Shown here piece after piece: positions 38,601 through 47,700 of a stretch of 64,000 nt of DNA. Made by a program: the position numbers and the translations under genes. This DNA comes from Eunapius fragilis (lineage: Eukaryota; Porifera; Demospongiae; Spongillida; Spongillidae). The notes under the pieces were generated by a model, which saw only the letters and a list, made by a program, of their open reading frames with translations, had not been told where the DNA came from and made no database searches. Where the stretch lies: assembly GCA_963681505.1 (NCBI GenBank), contig OY811982.1:1775156-1839155 (forward strand). Reading direction: 5' to 3'. Each line of letters begins with the position of its first letter. Position 1 is the first letter of the stretch.

Positions 38601-39028
38601 GAACAAATCAATGGCGACAGGACCCTTGTACGCATGCACCGATTTCGACCCTACGGGGTAATGGACCTTGTAACGTCAGTATCACGCATGTATAAGACAC
38701 CAAAATGGATTTTTACATATAGTCATGGTGTGGTATGTTATGATAAAAATAGGAACCCGATAGCGTTAATATTTCGGAAGATATATCGATATGATTTTAA
38801 TGTAATAAATAAAAATCCACAAGACCCATTTTCCCATAGAAAGTAGGTATAATTAAAAAAATTGAGTAGTACTGTTTCTATTCAGTTCTTTTGTTTCTGT
38901 CATTGTTTTCCTACATTATGCATCCTGTTCCTGACGAATACACACTGATGGGTGTGGTCACAACGGAAACACAGGAGTACATGGTTCCAACTGTATCACA
39001 TGGTGGAGTGGTGAAGAATGAAAACTGA
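16222..39028 (+). CDS. Met-like receptor: plexin-type ectodomain joined to a tyrosine kinase (gene B)
   Basis: Predicted receptor tyrosine kinase, about 1,650 aa. Exons: 16222-17358, 17424-17540, 17597-17824, 17877-18051, 18116-18203, 18253-18349, 18399-18521, 30971-31081, 31154-31259, 31603-32182, 32244-32414, 32460-32547, 32627-32869, 32932-33027, 33087-33170, 33291-33528, 34391-34501, 34598-34684, 34736-34953, 35013-35125, 35178-35346, 35413-35555, 35779-35956, 36353-36460, 37866-37964, and a last exon near 38975-39028 (uncertain). Phases match throughout. Order: signal peptide (ATG 16222 or 16240), sema, PSI, PSI, PSI plus IPT repeats, transmembrane helix about 1177-1200, kinase about 1258-1560, tyrosine-bearing tail. 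Exons 2-16 align one-to-one with plexin genes A and C. Oddities: in-frame TGA at 17648-17650 replacing a PSI cysteine codon, and a roughly 12.4-kb intron full of repeats after exon 7. It may be a recent pseudogene, an allele with a stop, or a sequencing error. The fusion itself is well supported; expression is not shown. Confidence 0.8.
18553..19331 (-). mobile_element. Helitron-like element HL-1 (short, non-coding copy)
   Basis: Read on the minus strand it starts TCTGAACCTGC with a hairpin (GAACCTGC/GCAGGTTC), carries a GTC-type triplet run and ends in a long palindrome (about 18555-18850, arms about 130 bp) terminating ACTTG. It sits between A and T with no target duplication visible. It shares both ends with the copies at 20697 and 52104 but lacks their ORFs. 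Location: gene B intron 7. Confidence 0.7.
19380..19530. repeat. Short tandem repeat, about 38-bp unit
   Basis: The phrase CATGTGCTNATCATCTNATG followed by GTACCACC recurs three to four times. No gene is seen in 19332-19790. Confidence 0.6.
19790..20450 (-). pseudogene. hAT-superfamily transposase C-terminal remnant
   Basis: On the minus strand the translation reads [20 protein letters not shown], then [17 protein letters not shown], and, after a frame change near 19960, [18 protein letters not shown] with LRSTMT. The last block is the hallmark dimerisation motif of hAT transposases of the type found in TTF-finger proteins. Frame changes and missing N-terminal domains show it is dead. The upstream piece (about 20229-20444) is open but diverged. 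It lies between HL-1 and HL-2 inside gene B intron 7. Confidence 0.75.
21021..21404 (-). CDS. Proline/alanine-rich repeat protein of HL-2
   Basis: A 127-codon ORF begins [20 protein letters not shown], followed by proline-rich repeats (PPPPAL type) and a basic C-terminus. It matches the longer ORF at 54425-55060 in start, acidic cluster and repeats, and lies at the same place in the element. The repeat unit is about 24 nt in the longer copy, so length differences come from unit gain or loss. Function unknown. It may be host sequence captured by the element. The antisense glycine-rich frame is a shadow. Confidence 0.4.
   Translation of the reverse strand: MAAEDLRCFFTNKGSEEEEDDYIHPLTPLPFTPPPPSPVLPPPPPPVLPPPALPPAPPALSPPPPPALSLPPPPALPPSSPAVLPTRPTWPEQAWRGGRPRRRRGCGRGHIIIHSTNSYYNYNNYDY
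21980..22612 (-). pseudogene. Lysine-rich 15-residue-repeat protein of HL-2 (frameshifted)
   Basis: The minus strand begins near 22600 with [20 protein letters not shown], then [13 protein letters not shown]-type repeats, then [15 protein letters not shown]-type repeats, and ends [16 protein letters not shown]. The reading frame shifts near 22345-22360, so this copy is broken. The intact-looking relative starts at 52628. Its repeats are all 15 residues (45 nt). Confidence 0.55.
23105..23669. other. No gene seen
   Basis: This stretch lies between HL-2 and the satellite array. A minus-strand open stretch at 23194-23451 has no recognisable features and no homologue elsewhere in the window. Confidence 0.4.
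23670..26505. repeat. 167-bp satellite array, 17 copies
   Basis: The phrase GTTACATGTCCTG starts at 23737, 23904, 24071, 24238 and so on every 167 bases to 26409. Units are almost identical except for a few diagnostic positions (GAGAGC or GTGAGC; CAGGTG or CAGATG; ACTGG or ACTAG; GGCGTGG or GGCGCGG; TCACC or TCATC). The first and last units have diverged edges. Each unit carries an imperfect GTTACA/TGTAAC inverted pair. It lies inside gene B intron 7. Confidence 0.95.
26506..28171. other. Non-coding intron sequence with a 145-bp degenerate triplication
   Basis: At about 26950-27415 three diverged units follow one another, each with AAGGGGGCTC, CATGTT, and GGGGCAACAGTT in order (GGGGGCTC at about 26966, 27108, 27256). 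No gene is supported in the rest. Confidence 0.55.
28172..28478 (+). CDS. Candidate small three-exon gene, about 74 aa, function unknown
   Basis: ATG at 28172 opens [20 protein letters not shown]. Exon 1 28172-28236 ends at AGgttagt; exon 2 28295-28361 encodes [20 protein letters not shown]; exon 3 28386-28478 encodes [18 protein letters not shown], then [12 protein letters not shown] and TAG. Splice sites are GT-AG and phases match (2, then 0). I do not recognise the family. It may instead be the start of a longer gene or a transposon fragment, since more exon-like but interrupted pieces follow at 28500-28830. It sits inside gene B intron 7, same strand. Confidence 0.3.
28479..30970. other. 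Rest of gene B intron 7; no supported gene
   Basis: Holds three copies of TCCGCAAAATATAC around 29240-29365 with inverted neighbours, and a directly repeated 40-bp segment (TCGCACCCAAGGCAAGCCAG at about 30593 and 30689). Short open stretches on both strands lack protein-like features. Confidence 0.45.
31128..31151 (+). repeat. Pure C tract forming the 3' splice-site pyrimidine run of gene B exon 9
   Basis: About 24 C residues run directly into AG at 31152-31153. Gene A has 8 (4401-4408) and gene C about 27 (47373-47399) at the homologous splice site. Confidence 0.8.
31275..31560. mobile_element. Unclassified insertion in gene B intron 9
   Basis: The homologous introns of genes A and C are only about 52 bp, while this one is about 340 bp. 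The extra piece starts near CATAGGCGTAGGAAGG, has a G run, and contains the self-complementary GGGGACTATAGTCCCC. This resembles the G-rich insertion at 49770, so both may belong to one small element family. Confidence 0.5.
33291..35956 (+). other. Transmembrane exon and tyrosine kinase domain of gene B
   Basis: The transmembrane exon (33291-33528) is plexin-like: [20 protein letters not shown], then arginines. It splices in phase 1 into 34391-34501 ([16 protein letters not shown]...[10 protein letters not shown]). The kinase core has GEGEFG (about residue 1263), VAVK (K about 1290), a helix C glutamate in [19 protein letters not shown] (about 1395), DFG (about 1415), activation-loop tyrosines in [29 protein letters not shown] and [12 protein letters not shown]. 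All catalytic residues are present, and AARN and FKWLAPE mark it as a tyrosine kinase. One intron is only 51 bp (34685-34735). Confidence 0.93.
35560..35692 (+). repeat. (CA)n-rich tract in a gene B kinase intron
   Basis: The tract lies directly after the donor at 35556 and runs as CACA with interruptions; no coding sense. Confidence 0.8.
36461..37865. other. Long tail intron of gene B; no gene seen
   Basis: A remnant of the HL palindrome end lies just upstream (about 36272-36310, CCACCAACTTTCTCATAGAG). About 36575-36605 holds a small perfect hairpin (CATAGATATTAG and its complement), and 37450-37610 is a degenerate direct duplication (ATGGACCC...GCGTAAGATTT). The open stretch 36976-37266 has no recognisable family. 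Confidence 0.4.
38183..38272. mobile_element. Small fold-back element (copy 1)
   Basis: Arms GTCGAATCAAATTTTGATT and the reverse complement near 38250-38272 flank a centre containing CCTGATACAGAAT. A relative with the same centre lies at 39446-39543. Confidence 0.6.
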
Positions 39029-39445
39029 GGGACATATATTCAAGACTAATTTTGTGGTTGTACATTGCAAAGTTGTGTTGCAGTAATGATGAAACACACC
39101 TGTATATATTTACCTATACGCAGACTAGCATTATCACATAATGTATAATGCTACGTAACATTATCAAAGTGATGAAGCTTACATAAGTTTGGTCTGGGTA
39201 CATCAAATATTAGAACAGGGTTCAATATGCAGTGTATTGAACCTAACGAACGTGACTCACCAGGCAGAATCGCTGCTGAATATCAACAGGGTGTGATAGA
39301 CATCAGGCAAAATAGAAAGAAGGGATTGCAGTTAAACCATGCACAAAGGATATGTATCAACAAGAAACCCAGCTGGGCAAAAACATAAGACTGAAATACA
39401 AGAAGCCTAGGCCTGGTGGGTATTATCCGAGGTGGGAGTTAAAGA

Positions 39446-39543
39446 TTGGTGAATCAAATTTGATTGAACACTGACTTACATCCTGATACAGAATATTTAC
39501 ATACTGTATCAGGATGTAGGTGTTCAACCAATCGTTGATTTTT
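39446..39543. mobile_element. Small fold-back element (copy 2)
   Basis: Arms TGAATCAAATTTGATTG/AACAC and their complement surround TACATCCTGATACAG...CTGTATCAGGATGTA. It shares the centre CCTGATACAGAAT with 38183-38272. The stretch 39029-39445 shows no gene. Confidence 0.6.
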
Positions 39544-40435
39544 AGTGCTGATCATGACCTTGATTCGTATCCAGGCCTGCTATATCACAGCTGTGGATGC
39601 ATTGTTGAATTACCATACAAAACAACACAAACCCAAAATAAATAAAATAAAAATAACTCAGAACTGTGTGCATGTTTCATTTCATGATCCCATAAAGAGG
39701 AGCTCTGCTCTCACAACCCCAGGCCTCATCCTGTAATGGCATCACTATTCTCCTTTGTGCTCTGATGCTGACACATCACCGCAATACTGGAAACCGTTGT
39801 AAACCGTTTCAAGACCGTTGTCACGTAAAATTTGGGATCCCATGAAATTAGGGACCCCCGTCCCCAACTTTCCGGAAAATTGGGGACCCCGTCCCCAATT
39901 TTTCGGTAAATTGGGGACCCCCCCCCCCCCCGTCTCTATATTTCTGGAAAAATGGGGATCCCTTCGTGAAACTAGGGACTCCCTGACAACATCATTCCTA
40001 CGCACTAACTCGCCTTATGTATGTGAGTGTATCACAATCTCACCGATAACACCGATTTCTCCATTTAATATAAAGTTGCTTTAGCTAGTGCTTTTTCAGG
40101 TGAGGTATTCCCAATACAGCGTAGATGAGTTGATAAGCGAGATTGTAGCTTAATACACAGCTCGATTATATTATATGATAGAGCCAGATAGACCAATTTT
40201 TATTAGTTATTATATCATGAATTCAAGCTCGTAATCGAATATGTAAAACCCAATTGTATCATCTTGAGGATCTGAACTATCCCATGCATTTTCTGAAGCA
40301 CAAGCATATAAAATGTGATGCGCAATACACTAATAGTATGCACGAAATTGCATGCACCAATAAACAGTTTCTGCAGAGCCATGAATAGTTGGGCTTTTTC
40401 CAGTTTTTCCTGGATATTGAACGGTCACACTGATT

Positions 40436-41029
40436 TCAAGTGAAACCATTCCTTACAATTAGAATCATATTTTCCTCTTGTGTTTTTCTGCAATACCAGT
40501 AAACAGGAATGCCTTCTTCAGCCAACGTGAGTCCGTTTATTCTGTGTGTGCTTGGAAATCGGGTTATAATGCCTGTATCAAGGCAGTGCATCAAATGTGG
40601 TCTCATTTCAGCACAGTTATACTTCATTTGAGAAACATCATCACCATGACACACACTTGTAGCATATGCAATAGCATACAGACCACAGTCATATGTATTT
40701 TCCTGCTTATCTGCATCAATAAATTGAACATTAATTACCTTGTCATTGGCAAATAGTAAAGCACAAATTTGATCTTTACAAAAGCTTGACAAAGTGGAAT
40801 ACATACTGTCAAATATGTTAATGTAGGATGACTGCAACCCAGTGGTTGAAACTGTTAGCCAGTGATCTTGTCCGTTGTGCAAGATCTGAACAAATTGTTT
40901 GCGCATAATGTCATACGTTAAAGTGTATCCCAATGTGGTGTTCTGAAGCCCTGCTAAACCAAACTGCTTACGAAGCAATGATTGAGCAGCATTAACAATC
41001 TTATCATCCAACCATCCAGTAGATGACAA
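40436..41029 (-). CDS. Ulp1/SENP-like cysteine protease (C48) exon of the Ginger-like element
   Basis: The minus-strand ORF starts MSSTGWLDDKIVNAAQSLLR (typical W-L-D-D-x-I entry of Ulp1 folds). It then has the catalytic histidine in GQDHWLTVST, the aspartate in NIFDSMYS, and the glutamine and cysteine in DADKQENTYDCGLYAIAYAT. All four catalytic positions are present. The domain is about 190 residues, normal for the fold. Upstream, separated by a very short gap, lies 41039-41338 (linker) and 41290-41787 (acidic, unknown). Such proteases occur as C-terminal domains of integrase-bearing DNA transposons and in KRBA2-type proteins. Confidence 0.8.
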   Translation of the reverse strand: MSSTGWLDDKIVNAAQSLLRKQFGLAGLQNTTLGYTLTYDIMRKQFVQILHNGQDHWLTVSTTGLQSSYINIFDSMYSTLSSFCKDQICALLFANDKVINVQFIDADKQENTYDCGLYAIAYATSVCHGDDVSQMKYNCAEMRPHLMHCLDTGIITRFPSTHRINGLTLAEEGIPVYWYCRKTQEENMILIVRNGFT

Positions 41030-41038
41030 TATATCCTT

Positions 41039-41787
41039 TTATGTTTTGATCAGTTCTATACCATCTACTTCTAACCACAAGCTATCATACCGTCTCTTCT
41101 TTAGTTCATCAGAAGATGCATCAAATACATGTCCTTCTGGAAGTTCATCAGTAGGTGCATCCAGTTCATGTTCGTTTGAAAGTTCAGTAGGTGTATTAAA
41201 TACATGTTCTTCTTGAGGTAACTTCTTTAGTATACCTGTAATCAATGAAGTACTGATATGTAGAAACAAATCATTTAGTATTATAACGTTTACATACCTT
41301 GCAGAGTGAACTTCTGCTTTCTTGTTGCAAAGACCCAACTACAGAATTCATCTAACTCCAATGGAGACATCAGAAAGAATGTTTTCCCTATTATGTGAAC
41401 TGCTTTCATCTCTTTCATAATTGATCTGCTCCAATATTTAAGAATATCAACTGCCTCAGCAATACAGTGCTCAAATGATTTACCATTCTTTCTAAATAAC
41501 TTAAAATCATCATAAAGGTCATCATCAACAATGATGAAATCGACATCATAAACTTCTCTTAGCAGTTCTTTACCTGAGAAGGTCCGATACACTGTCCACA
41601 GATACACCATGAGGTCTTTGCTTAGTGCAAATTCATTGCCTTGCAAATCCAGAGATTCTGGCTTATAAAAAGATATACACTTGTAATAAAAAAAAAACAC
41701 ATCGAACGTATGCACACTTACATCAAAGTAATCATCTTCCTCTGTGCTGTACAAAAGTTCTGATGCTCCAGTTCTCCATAGGCACAT
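41039..41787 (-). CDS. Unknown middle exons of the Ginger-like element
   Basis: 41290-41787 and 41039-41338 are overlapping minus-strand open stretches that probably splice. The first encodes FKLFRKNGKSFEHCIAEAVD and SPLELDEFCSWVFATRKQKF; the second has repeated acidic pieces (PTDELPEGHVFDASSDELKK). I recognise no domain. Position between the GPY/F-like region and the protease suggests a linker of one polyprotein-like transposase. Confidence 0.45.
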
Positions 41788-41983
41788 AAGGTTTGGTGAA
41801 TGGAGATGTTTTAAAAGTTATTCCTGCTTAAACTCTTCATGTTCTCCTTTTGCTTTGTCATCACTAGAACCTTCTATGTCTTTGCTGCAAGTGTACATCT
41901 TCAATCTATTGATATTTACCTTGTTCTTTAAAATCTTATCATGTGCATTTCTGAGCTCATAAACCCCTTTTCCCACATGCCTA

Positions 41984-43627
41984 TTAAGGAAATATGTCGT
42001 CCATTTTCCCTCCTTTGCGCTGTTTCTGACATGAATTTTCCATTAAAACCATTGTATTAACTGACAGTATAGTAGACTGATGTTTCCTGTCATACACCTT
42101 CTTCTGTTCCCTCTGAGACTCTGAAATATTCAAGCTTGATTTATCAAACAATATACCACTACTTTCTAACAGCACCTGGATAACTTCTTGAACTTCATTC
42201 TCAGAGTTTAAAGTTAAGAATATAAGTTTTGAGGTGGTATCACTTCACTATCAATGGGTAAACGCATCTCCTTTTGAAACAACATGTAATATGGGGATCG
42301 TTTAATTGTTTCTTGACGAGAGCATCTGTATTAGTACTGTTTCTAACTTCAAATCCCAGTTGCTTTTGTCATCATCTGTCATTTTGCATATGTTTCTCAA
42401 CAATGTTTGATTAAATCGTTCTGTGAGCCCATTGGTCTGAGTATATAGTGTAATAAGTTACAAACATTGACCCATATACATATATCAGCTTGCTTCATTA
42501 GTAAATTACGGGGCACTACATAGTATAGTTCAATATTTGCACTATTCAGTATAATGTGCAAGTTTCAAAACTTATTGGAATATAGGAATGTCTATAGTAA
42601 TGACAAATTAATGACACTAACTACTTAATCTGCCTCTGATTCCCAAGGACACTCTTACACTTACAAACCCAATGTGCAGTTTTACATTAAAAACTAAATA
42701 AATGCCTGAGGATGATAAGCACTAGTAATTATATGCTGAGTCTTGGTTATCAGGTACAGCTCTTTCATCAATTCATTAACAAACTCTCTCCCTTGTCCGT
42801 TATCACAATGTCAGGTGCTCCAAATCGACAAATCGTCTCAAAATACAATGAAACATAATAAGGACCCTAATTTGCATATCTAGAAACTCACAGAATACAT
42901 AAATCTAGCTACTCCATATGCTGATTTGTCAGCAAGCGCCATTGCTTCAGCCCACATTGAAAAATAGTCCATCAACGTAATAATGTACTTATTACCATGT
43001 GGTGTTGCTGTCAATGGCCCAATAAGGTCCATTCCAACTTGGCACCATAACGGGAATGGGATGGAATTCTGTTGTAGACGTTTTTAACTTCTTATTCATC
43101 CTCTGACAGCGACACAAGCAGTCACCTAAAGAGCAAAATACGGTGATAAATCGTGCGTCTATATATTGCAGCGATAGTATATTACTTGCTGTTTTACATC
43201 CAAGAAAAGGCCAGGCCAATAGTATTTTGCAGCTATTGTGTCATAAGTTCTATTCACACCAAAATGACCATCCTCGTGGGTAATCGATACGATTCTTCGC
43301 CGTTGCTCCCTATCCTCCACAACTAGCCGCGTCCTCGGGCTGGCACCATGATCAGTTTTGTCTAGTATTCACGCAAGAGAAATAAAGTATTTACAAGACT
43401 TTACAAGTATACACGTTCTCACCTCGACCAATTGCAATGTAGTAAAGGTCAGAACCCTTTGCTTCAAAAAACTTGGCTCTCTTTCGTAAAGCCAACTTAT
43501 CTGCCTTGCAGAAGCTAGATGGGTACTTGCTGTCTAAAAGATAGGTAAAGATTTCCCTGTAGCTGAAACGACCGTCTTTCATATCCATCGCGTTGCTCTC
43601 CAAGAGGTGACAACGTGCTTCATGCAC
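41984..43627 (-). pseudogene. Integrase (transposase) of the Ginger-like element, frameshifted
   Basis: Minus-strand order: 43627-43430 N-terminus ending LRKRAKFFEAKGSDLYYIAI; intron; about 43345-43205 LVVEDREQRRRIVSITHEDG, HFGVNRTYDTIAAKYYWPGL; 43130-43060 CQRMNKKL (completing an H2C2 finger); DDE core with VGMDLIGPL and NKYIITLMDYFSMWAEAMAL (about 43035-42920), GAPDIVITDKG (about 42810) and, after an intron, TNGLTERFNQTLLRNICKM (about 42440-42370); KRSPYYMLFQKEMRLPID (about 42300-42250); then a GPY/F-like stretch with RKGGKMDD (42175-41984). Frame changes occur near 43050 and near 42795 (DKG then out of frame), so this copy is probably inactive. Confidence 0.75.
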
Positions 43628-43746
43628 ATGCGCACTGTGATTTATAAAGGGATCCCTAATTTAACGCTGGGGTCCCCAATTTTCCGAGAAAATTGGGGAC
43701 GAGGGGTCCCCAATTTTATGGGATCCCCAATGTTACGTGACACCGT

Positions 43747-44735
43747 CACAAGTGGTGTGTAATTTTCCATTCATGCGATCAGTATGTACCGCATCATGTT
43801 CTTTAGTAGTGCACTATCTACCCGTTCAGCACTGCATTGATTATATTCTCTATAGAGTCCACCTTACCGAAAGTTAGAGTCCATCCTGCCTCCTACACTG
43901 GGCCCCTGTTTTTAAATATATCATTTCATTTTGGATGGTGAATGATATCAACCTGTGTCTCCTGCTTTCAGATCCTGCGCAATGCAATAAATAACAACTT
44001 TTGGCTGGCTTTATATTAATTCCAGGTGGTCATTTCCTGTTCACCATGGAGGGATTCATGATTCTCTCTAACACCTCACCCGTTCATTAAAAACTTCAAG
44101 ACAAATACAAAGCTCTAATAGTTGATGCAAGGATAATTCCATTTTTTCGGTATTTGACCAGAATCATCTGAAGTTAATTTTATGCGCCTTTGATGGCAAC
44201 ATGAAAATAAAACGAGCCATTCATGGAAAGACCTCAGCATGGTAATACCAGTGGCACAACATCGTCTGCCACTGAATTTTGGTATTCGCTGGCACTCATG
44301 TATCATCAACCATTGTTACGGCTGCCTGCTCTTTGTGATTGTTATGGCTGTCAATTCAGTTTTGAACATGCCCCTGGTTGTAGAAAAATACATACCTATA
44401 GTAGAACTAGAAGTTTTGTTACTCAAAACAATGAAATTAGAGATGCCACGGGTGATTTGACTCACTCATGCACGGGGGGAGGTCTATCGATCTATGCAGG
44501 AGTTTCTTTACATTACCGTTGTCATAATCGCGTTCTTTTTTATTTTTTTCCCCTGACGTCTCAAAATATCCAGTATTTAGAAAATAGCGTATTACTATGC
44601 ATAACTGTATGATTCCAATGAAAACTGCCGAATGATAAACACTCTTATAAAGCTTCAAGAGTGTTTATCATGCAGGAAATAACGCTGAAAGGGCCACGTC
44701 TGCACAACGCATATCGGCCTCGATCTGCATGCAAA
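43747..44735 (+). promoter_or_regulatory. 5' flank of plexin gene C
   Basis: Unique sequence to about 43851, then the duplicated upstream region shared with gene A (857-1741). No coding exon is supported. The copy here lacks the long G run seen at 1487 and differs by small indels. Promoter role is inferred from position and from conservation between copies. Confidence 0.45.
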
Positions 44736-47700
44736 ATGGAATTGAACATTTACGGCGAGATTGCTTTGATTTGCTTTCTTGGCGAGATTATTAATTGTGC
44801 ATGTACAAGTCAACTTCAGTTCAACCTACCCGGTCAGTCAAATGATGTAGCCGTCAGCTCCATTTCTAACGTCTATGTGAGTACCAACGTAAGTGGTAGT
44901 GGTCGAGTGTACAGATTGAACGGCAGTCTAGTTCAGCAAGAAGTACTACAGTTTCCTAGCGGAACATCTGTTTTACGGATAGCGCTGAGCTCAGACGAGA
45001 GCAGACTTATCGTATGTGTCAGCAACAAGAGCTGCATCAGCTACATCGCTAATGACTTTACCAAAGGCTCGGTGAGTACTTTTCCAAACAGCCTAACGTC
45101 AAGCAATAACGCGGCTTTGGTGAGTGCCCCGGTCATCGGAGGACGAAACAGTTTATACGTAGGCAGTAGCAACGGTTCTGTGATCCTTATTGGTCAGCAT
45201 GGACTTGACGGGGCAGCTGGGAGTGTGAGCAGGTCATCAAGAAACCTGTTTGGTGTGACTGCAAGCTCGTTCACTCGCAACTGGTTTGGAGGGTTTGTGG
45301 CGGGCTCCTATACATACTTTGTGGTATTTGACGTGAGCACATCGCCAATATCCAGACCTGGAGTGAGGGTGTTGAGAGTATGTGACAACAGCAATACATC
45401 ATCAGTGGCTGCCATGTATGAAATTGAGCTTGACTGCCTTAATCTTGCTGGTAATGTTAATAGTTATGCCAGGTTTGCTGGTGTATCTCTGGTATCATAT
45501 CCTACCACTGCTGGTAGACCATTTGAAGACAGACTTGTGATTGGCATAGTAACCCCTCCATTGGGTGGGTATACTGGGACATATCGCAGTCGTGTGTGCA
45601 CATACTCACTATCTCAGATTGACTCAATGATGGACAGTGCATATGCTCAATGTTCTTCTGGATCTCTTCCATGGCGGAGTAGTACAGCTACCTCCACATG
45701 CAGTGCACCATGCAATCTATCATCACCTGGAGCTATTGCAGCACCCACACTGGACTATGCATCAGTTCCTGTACCTGTTCCAGCATCTAACACATCATAT
45801 GAACTGAGCTACACACTGTCTTTTAGAACTGAGAGTCTTACACTTTTGTTCATAGCTTCCACAAATCAGTTGAACCAACAAGGCACATCAGTTATACAAG
45901 CAGTGAGTGAAGGTGTAATTATATTAACACATCATAAATTGCCTTATTATTGTTATTAATAGTTCAAAGTTGTTGATGGTTCTCCAACTAACTTTGACCC
46001 TGGGACTTGGTTCTCATCATGGCCAATGCCTGGTCCTGTGACCAGACTGGCATGGACCAGTGGGCAGAACTATGTTTATGCCATCACAACCACTTCAGTA
46101 GGCCAATGACCATGTAGGATGCCCATGTGACCACTCTTCCCCCATAGGTGGTCCAAGTTCCCATAGAGCAGTGCTCCAGTTTCACTGACTGTCTGAGCTG
46201 TGCAGCTAATGTGAACCCTCTGTGTGGATGGTGTACTGTGGAGCAGAAGTGTTCTCGGAGGTCACAGTGCCAGAACAGCACAGTATCAACAAGATGGGTA
46301 CAGGGTGGCACAAGCCTATGTCTCTTCAACACCAGTGTGACCCCAACCAAGTTTGCACAGGAAACGCCAACTAATGTGAGCTAGGATAAAATTATGATCA
46401 TGATCATATTTATACTCATGCAGATAACCCTTACAATCAGTTCTAGTCTTCCACCCTTACTGACTGGAGAGAGCTTCCTATGTTTGTTGACCACCGATAG
46501 TGGATTGACCATCTCAGTACCATGCTTAAAGGTCAACCAGACCACCTTCACATCCAACATCACTGGTGCTATATCACAACTGAATGTCCCAAAGCTAGGT
46601 ATGTGGACGTTGGGCTGTGTGCACATGATGGTCATGTGATCCACTGGTCCTCCTCTAGTGATCACCTTCAGCTTTGCTAGCTCTATATTCAATATTCCTT
46701 TTGCAACCAGTTCAAATAATCTGACTGCATACAGCTGTCCTTTGTATACCAGGTATGAATAAGCATGTATTGTTTCAATGCCATATTACATTTGGTTACT
46801 CAAATAAAATAAATTGCCATGACATTAGCATATGCTGTCATATCATTCCAGTTGCAGCAGCTGTCTCCAGAGTGATGGTGTGTGTGTGTGGTGTAATGTG
46901 GAGAAGAGATGTACTGCAGTGAACTCATCATGTAACTATGTGAGTTGAGATGTCTCCTCAGTGAACATGTATGACCATTACATCATCAGGTGAACACAAC
47001 TAGTAATCAGACATATTTAGATGTGTGTCCATCTCTACTCAATGGTACCTACCTGTTACCTGTGACAGTCAGTAGAGGACTGGTGTTGAACACAAAGAAC
47101 CTTCCCCCACAGGTAAAAATGTTCGGAGCATGCTTATATATAGTTAATGACTCATGCACAAGACAAGTTGTAAGTTATAACTGATTTCACTTACAGACCA
47201 GTGGATACACATATACATGTCAAATTACACTCCCAAATGGAGCCGTCTCTCTACCTACCAACTACATCAGTAATACCTCCATTAGGTGTATGTACACTGC
47301 AGCTCAGGTGAGGAGTAGGGTGATGCCATCTCCTCTATCAAGATGGCTGTCCTCTCCCCCACCCCCTCCCCGCCCCCCCCCCCCCCCCCCCCCCCCCCCA
47401 GATATCCCTTCCTGTTGGAACCTCTGCTACGGTAGCTAATATCAGTCTTATTTGGACCAACAGTGGTACAGTTATGTACCCAATTGATCCTCTTGGAGTC
47501 ATCCAAGGTGAGGACATGGGTGTTTACTTCTGACCTCAACTTTCCACCCTCATCTTCAGTTACACTGTATGACTGTTCTGCATTCTCTGCTCCTGTGTGT
47601 ACCTCCTGCCTGGCTGTCAACATTGGTACTGGGTATGACTGCGTATGGTGTAATGGTATCAGCTGTGTTGTACCTGAAACCTGCTCTTCAACATTTGCCA

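Larger units (their letters stand above)
36353..39028 (+). other. C-terminal tail exons of gene B
   Basis: 36353-36460 reads [20 protein letters not shown], then [16 protein letters not shown]. 37866-37964 reads [20 protein letters not shown], then [13 protein letters not shown]. Both have GT-AG borders and phase 0. They repeat a pattern of IET, a cysteine and acidic-A-Y-x-L, so they look like duplicated tail modules. A final open piece ends [17 protein letters not shown] with TGA at 39026-39028. Its acceptor is unclear: ACACAG before 38975 keeps phase but has a poor pyrimidine tract. These tyrosines would be natural SH2-docking sites; that role is inferred. Confidence 0.6.
39815..43746 (-). 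mobile_element. Ginger-like cut-and-paste DNA transposon with Ulp1-type protease
   Basis: Terminal inverted repeats begin TGTCACGTAA at 39819 and mirror as TTACGTGACA ending 43742, with longer imperfect arms (GGGATCCCAT..., GGGGACC...). A direct CCGT target duplication lies at 39815-39818 and 43743-43746. Inside, on the minus strand, are an H2C2-type zinc-binding region and integrase core, a GPY/F-like stretch and a C48 protease. TGT start, 4-bp duplication and retrovirus-like integrase match the Ginger superfamily as I know it. The left end has internal tandem GGGGACCCC repeats and a C run (about 39917-39931). Confidence 0.85.
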
